DNA from: Davidsoniella eucalypti
Lineage: Eukaryota; Ascomycota; Sordariomycetes; Microascales; Ceratocystidaceae
Direction: 5' to 3'
Length of the DNA: 64,000 nt
NCBI GenBank assembly: GCA_004009845.1
Contig: RMBW01000090.1
Coordinates: 62,001 to 126,000 of the forward strand
The translations under genes and the position numbers were made by a program. The notes below the pieces were generated by a model. The model saw only the letters and a list, made by a program, of their open reading frames with translations. It did no database searches and was not told the DNA's origin. This document shows, one piece after another, positions 59,685-64,000 of the stretch. Each line of letters begins with the position of its first letter. Within the stretch, counting starts at the first letter, position 1.

Positions 59685-60285
59685 ATGGTTTCCACTGTGT
59701 TCACTGCTGTCATTGCCGCTGCCGGCGCCATGGCCGTTGCTCTTCCTCAGACCGAGCAGCTCGGCTGTGTTGAGCCTTCCAACAGCTTCCGGGGCTGGGA
59801 CATCACTGACTTCGACTTCCACTGGAACAACACCTTCAGCACCCCCGCTCACTCCGTCCCCCAGGGCTATGTTAGCTTCAGTGCGACCAACCCTGCCGTC
59901 GATGGTGTTGTTGAGTGCAAGGCCTTCAGCACCACTTACCCCGGCTTCTTCATTGCTGGCCAGTACTATGACTGCACCGGTACTATCGCCGAGTCCATGA
60001 AGTTCGAGTACGTTGCCGATTCGGGTCTGCTCACCCTCAACCAGGCGTGGCAGTGCGGCAGTGACGCGTAAGTCTATTCTCTTTATAACCCGATATATCT
60101 GTTCGATCAACTTGCTAACTATATACCACAGTTTCAACAAGACCGGTCACAGCACCACTAACCTCCAGTGCACCGACACTGGTGTCGTCACCAACCCTTC
60201 GTGGGAGGCCAACACCGACCAGGTCTACTCTACCCAGGAACACACCTGCGAGAAAGCCAGCTTCTCTGTTTCCCCTGATGCTTAA
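59685..60285 (+). CDS. Secreted AA1-like protein
   Basis: Exons 59685-60067 and 60132-60285 (intron 64 nt) encode 178 residues. Signal peptide MVSTVFTAVIAAAGAMAVA, then an all-beta secreted domain: FRGWDITDFDFHWNNTFSTP, YVSFSATNPAVDGVVECKAF, AGQYYDCTGTIAESMKFEYV, LLTLNQAWQCGSDA, and after the splice STTNLQCTDTGVV and HTCEKASF. Six mature cysteines could form disulphides. Layout and length fit the AA1-like (Alt a 1-related) secreted fungal proteins, whose function is not settled. Codons are strongly C-ending, with a TATA box and long CT leader, which suggests high expression. Confidence 0.8.
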
Positions 60286-62776
60286 ATATCTGGGTAATTT
60301 TGATGCCTTTTCTTACAACCACCATTACAAGCGCTCGCAGAGCCAATGGTATTATATTAAGACTTTCTTTCTTGCCTCTCCTGCTGGTTTGCGCTATTTA
60401 TATTGCATAGGAGTTATCTTTTCCATGTCCTAAATGCTTGTAACCCAATAGCTAGCTGTTGTTTTCTTGTGAGCTAGCTTCCCACTTCATCTTCTGGATT
60501 CATTTGATCATGGCGTTTCTCTTTTTGTTATTGTTTTGTAAAACTTTAGTAGTATATTTCTATATAGAACTTCATGACATTAGTTTCTTGAACTTCTGAT
60601 TCTACTTTTAATATTGCCATGTAACATGTTATTACAATGTGATATGACTGCTAGGGATATATAAGGTCTTGGTTAAGTATATTTCAAAATGTAGGGTTAT
60701 TCACTATAACTTCAAGCCTTGTGTCATTTGTTTTTTTAATAAATTTACAGATACGTAGTAGTGCCTAGATAGTTAATGCGATCAGTTATTAGTTATTTTA
60801 CTTTGATATCTGTCTTTAGGGTTACACATGATTTTGCCTTGCCTAGGTTCCCTAAAAACGGTTTACCTTGAGCAATTCATAGTTTGTCGCCTATAGCAAA
60901 GCGTGTCGCACTGTTTTTATCTCGACACATTCACAAACGAATTACTATTCACTTCTATGTCAGCCACAGTTGTCAGTGTTTCTAATCACAAAGTCTCTAC
61001 TATAATTATACAAGGGTTGCTCGGTCATTGTTACTATAGCTATAGCCACTGTATATAAGTCTACATGTTTGGACAAAAAAGATGGTAGCAAACATACCTG
61101 GAGTAGGTCTTTTCTTTTTCTTTTTTCCATCTTTTGCATTCCCACAGAAACAACGGACATACTACATATCCAATGAATGTTCAGATACTCCATTGGCCTA
61201 CCACCATCATGAAGAAAGCTGTAGCTGCATTAGTACCTGGACAGAACTGATTAGCCGGAACTCTTCGTACTCTTCATTTTATAATTTTTATGGGATTTCC
61301 TATTTATGTATTTAACCTTTTGTTTTTATGTGGATTACGTGGATCCGGCCGTGGTGAAGATGACAAGCAGCGCTGGCCTGACTAAACTTGTTTCTTTACT
61401 ATCTACCTAGCAGGCTGGTAGTGACACAAAGGAAAAGACCGGAGTGCGAGGAGTACGAGGAAGGTGCTCAAGGAGACAACTATCACGAGGTCAGCGTCGG
61501 GGGATCGGGAGGGGTTAAGCAGCATTGAGCTAAACTTTCTTGACAGCTAAGCATTCTTCGGCGGTTGGCAGTTAAACACACCTAACTCAATTCGAGTTTA
61601 TCTAGATGTGTGATTGGCTAAAGTTCATATAGAAATGGTAAGTTTTCTACGACTTTGCTTACTAAGAATGTGTTTGTGATATTTATATTTACTAGTTCCA
61701 GGGAGGAAACTAACTAGCTTGCCTTTTCTGTTTCTTTTCACCGAGGATCACATAATTTAGGAATTGTGCTTATCAAAAAACCACAGCAGTACTACTAACT
61801 AGTATTTGGACTCAAATAGTACTGATAAATTTACTGGGGCAAACGCACTAGCAAAGGCATGACATAAGTACAAGAAGGTCTACATACTAATGAAGCACTA
61901 AGGGTAGAATTTGTATTAGTCATATAAGGCAAGATGTAGAAGATGTTAGCAGCAAATATATCAAGTACTATCACAACAAGCACTCAAAGCGATGTAGAGG
62001 AACCTCTTGATTGAAGATAAGATTGAAGACTTGGTTTTAAAGATAACATACAGTGATTTTCTATACAATACGTATACATAACTTAATACTGGAAATGTGA
62101 ATAGAGTGATAAAATCGTATATTAGAGATGTCCGGATTTAACGGCGCGTTATAAACGCATGCTTTGCTTTAATGAGGGATAAGGAGGGTGAAATTTATAT
62201 GCAGAATTGTCTAGTGGGTGTTATGAAATAACACTCGCAGACCCTCCGCATGAAGCTTAGACTTGATGTACAGTCTCACTTTTCCGATGTTGGTGACAAC
62301 GATTCATGCATTGAGGTTTAGAGTGCATACACAGCCAACACGGCATTGCCTCGAACTTCTGTCCGTAGACCAGACTCTCCTGTTTCTTTCTCTCTCAGGT
62401 TAACATATATAGCTCGCTTGTATCTTTTTTCTGTTCTCCTTTTGCCTTCCCCCTCCAAGCTTACAACTCCCTGTGTACCTGACCTACTGGTGCAACCTCC
62501 TCTTCTTGTTCCTGTTCCTGTTCTTATCTTTGCTCCTGCTCCTGTTCTTACCTTCTTGTCCCCGCTCTTGTTCCTATCTTCGCTCCGGCTCCTGTCCTGA
62601 TTTAGTCCCGATTTACTTAATTTATTAATTCTGTGTAACTCTATTATCCTGAAAACTCCAAAACCACCTTCGAGTGACTACTCTCCCAGTGATCACTGGT
62701 TTCCCTTTGAATTCCTGCCTGCCCGTTCTTTACACTTTGTAAGCTTCTTTTAGAGGACCTTGCACGACTTGTCAAG
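60286..62776. other. AT-rich intergenic region and gag leader
   Basis: 2.5 kb without a supported gene. A degenerate CTCCTGTTCTT-type repeat lies at about 62500-62600. The stretch before 62777 is the leader of the gag frame; I could not find a 5' LTR or a primer-binding site in it. Confidence 0.45.
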
Positions 62777-63682
62777 ATGGCCGACACTATCCCCATGCCT
62801 CATTCCGCTCCCACATCTACCTTCTGGGAAAATTTTGCCAAACACCTGGGTAACCTCGACCGAATTGAGATAACCGCCACGAACCTTATGGATATCCCAG
62901 ACAAATCCATAATTCCTATCCTGCTGGCAGCATACACTAATGGGAAACGCTCCGCTCACCAGAACATCGCGGGTCCTCCTATCCGAGACGGTGCTGATAA
63001 ATACGAAATCGTTGTCCTATGGCACCTATTCAACCGTGGACTTGCGGATGCTCTTGTCCCTACCTCCAAGAAAGCCAAAGTGGCTGACCCGGAATTTTAC
63101 TTTGGTGATATGGCCAAATACCAGACCTTCGTTTCCCAGTGTGCACTCCGCTTTGCCGCTGACCCTGCCGCTTTCCGCGATGAGCAAGCCAAGATGATCT
63201 TTGCCATCTCTTTCCTGCGTGGTAACGCATATGCCTGGATACAACCCCAGATCAAACAAGACACTGGGAAAGTTCGATACGCCCACTATGGCGAATTCTT
63301 GACTGCACTAAGCTCTGCCTTCGATGACCCAGATGCTAAAGCCACCGCCCACCGGGAGATACTCTCCATCAACCAGACTGGCAGCTGCGCTGCCTACTAT
63401 TCCCGTTTTTACTCGCTGATCTGCCGGCTGGATTGGTCCAGCCCAAAATACACAATCCCGCTTTTCGAGAAAGGATTGAAACCGGAGATCAAGGATGCCC
63501 TGGCCATGAACGGACATACTGCTCCCCGTGATACCCTGGAGGCGTTTGCCAACTTCTGTATCACCCTCGACAATGCTCACCATGCCCGCACCATTGACCG
63601 ACGCCGAAACAACACCCCGCAAGCCACTCGTTCCGTTCCACGCCCTCTGTCACGGGCTAAGGCCCAGTTGGTATTTGTCTAG
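62777..63682 (+). CDS. Ty3/Gypsy-type Gag, 3' part replaced by LTR-like sequence
   Basis: A frame of 301 codons. Residues about 135-265 match the retrotransposon Gag capsid region: AKMIFAISFLRGNAYAWIQP, then FLTALSSAFDDPDAKATAHR, QTGSCAAYYSRFYSLICRLD and LFEKGLKPEIKDALAMNG. The end RRRNNTPQATRSVPRP is the basic linker that normally precedes a CCHC knuckle; here the last dozen codons read into an LTR-like sequence that starts at 63648, and the zinc knuckle, protease and polymerase are missing. The frame has no stops or shifts, unlike the remnants elsewhere in the window, so insertion is likely recent. Confidence 0.8.
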   Translation: MADTIPMPHSAPTSTFWENFAKHLGNLDRIEITATNLMDIPDKSIIPILLAAYTNGKRSAHQNIAGPPIRDGADKYEIVVLWHLFNRGLADALVPTSKKAKVADPEFYFGDMAKYQTFVSQCALRFAADPAAFRDEQAKMIFAISFLRGNAYAWIQPQIKQDTGKVRYAHYGEFLTALSSAFDDPDAKATAHREILSINQTGSCAAYYSRFYSLICRLDWSSPKYTIPLFEKGLKPEIKDALAMNGHTAPRDTLEAFANFCITLDNAHHARTIDRRRNNTPQATRSVPRPLSRAKAQLVFV

Positions 63683-64000
63683 GTATTTACCTAGTCAGAT
63701 AAACGGCTATAAATAGGGACCTATTCCCGCCGTATTCCAACAGATATTAGCCTTTCTCCTTCATCGGTATCAATCGAAGTCCTTTCTACTAGATTGCTTG
63801 CCACTGCCTCACCTAGTTCGTGTCATTTTGATACCGATCTACAGCTTTTACTTATTACTTTACTATCCAGTGCAGCGTCCATACCTCACTTGACCCTTTT
63901 TATCTTTACTATCTAGTGCAGCGTCCATACCTCACTCAACCTTTTATCATATTTTCAGTGCAGCGCCCTCACCTCACTTGACACTTTATCCATAAATTAA
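63648..64000 (+). mobile_element. LTR-like sequence, cut by window end
   Basis: It begins TGTCACGGGCTAAGGCCC, a TG start seen in fungal Gypsy LTRs as I remember them. A palindrome CTAGGTATTTACCTAG (63679-63694) and a TATA box TATAAATA (63708-63715) follow, as in the U3 part of an LTR. Three direct repeats close the window. The 3' end is not in view. Confidence 0.55.
63868..64000 (+). repeat. Tandem repeat of about 45 bp, three units
   Basis: AGTGCAGCGTCCATACCTCA begins at 63869 and again at 63915; a third unit at 63957 starts AGTGCAGCGCCCTCACCTCA. Each is followed by a T-rich spacer. A weaker fourth unit may precede at about 63800. Confidence 0.85.

Noticed and set aside
63641..63970. GCCCTC before the LTR start and again at 63964, as a target duplication
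   Set aside because: The second occurrence is part of a tandem repeat unit, so the match is explained without an insertion.

Overview
The window reads as nuclear DNA of a filamentous ascomycete (Pezizomycotina). Genes carry short spliceosomal introns, mostly 55-165 nt, with GTAAGT-like donors and CTAAC branch sites. A 5S rRNA gene stands alone among other sequence, as is usual in that group. The gene set (Arf6, a CDK8-type Ssn3, Arp2, Sgf29, a complex I subunit, a pectin lyase, a coilin-like protein) also fits. Genus and chromosome cannot be told from the sequence. All gene models were spliced by eye from the genomic sequence.

Layout. 1-34.8 kb is a fairly dense housekeeping block: partial MFS monocarboxylate-type transporter, secreted copper amine oxidase, mannose-6-phosphate isomerase, Sgf29 (SAGA), Arf6, Ssn3/CDK8 (Mediator), Arp2, an Asp/Glu-hydantoin racemase-like enzyme, a sugar transporter, NDUFB7 (complex I), a coilin-like protein, GTP cyclohydrolase II (riboflavin), an FHA protein, ribosomal protein eS24, an EFM3-like lysine methyltransferase and a second MFS carrier. 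Genes are mostly in divergent or convergent pairs.

34.8-53.8 kb is sparse and AT-rich, with accessory content: a pectin lyase, an uncharacterised fungal protein, a six-cysteine secreted protein, a small SAP-like protein, a 5S rRNA gene, and several decayed genes (an OrsD/RecQ-type helicase remnant and coiled-coil protein remnants). 53.8-64 kb holds an amino acid permease, a decayed Zn2Cys6 regulator, a secreted AA1-like protein and, at the right edge, a Gypsy-type gag that runs straight into an LTR-like sequence.

The most unusual signal is a set of very short A-tailed insertions in the sparse part. Three copies of about 50-75 bp (46.2, 47.5 and 58.7 kb) share a core of about 40 nt that folds into a hairpin, end in A-rich tails and are flanked by 10-13 bp direct repeats. 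A fourth, internally shorter copy lies inside the pectin lyase intron. A related pair (39.6 and 49.5 kb) includes one copy with a tRNA-like A box and a 10-bp direct repeat. These look like non-autonomous retroposons mobilised by target-primed reverse transcription.
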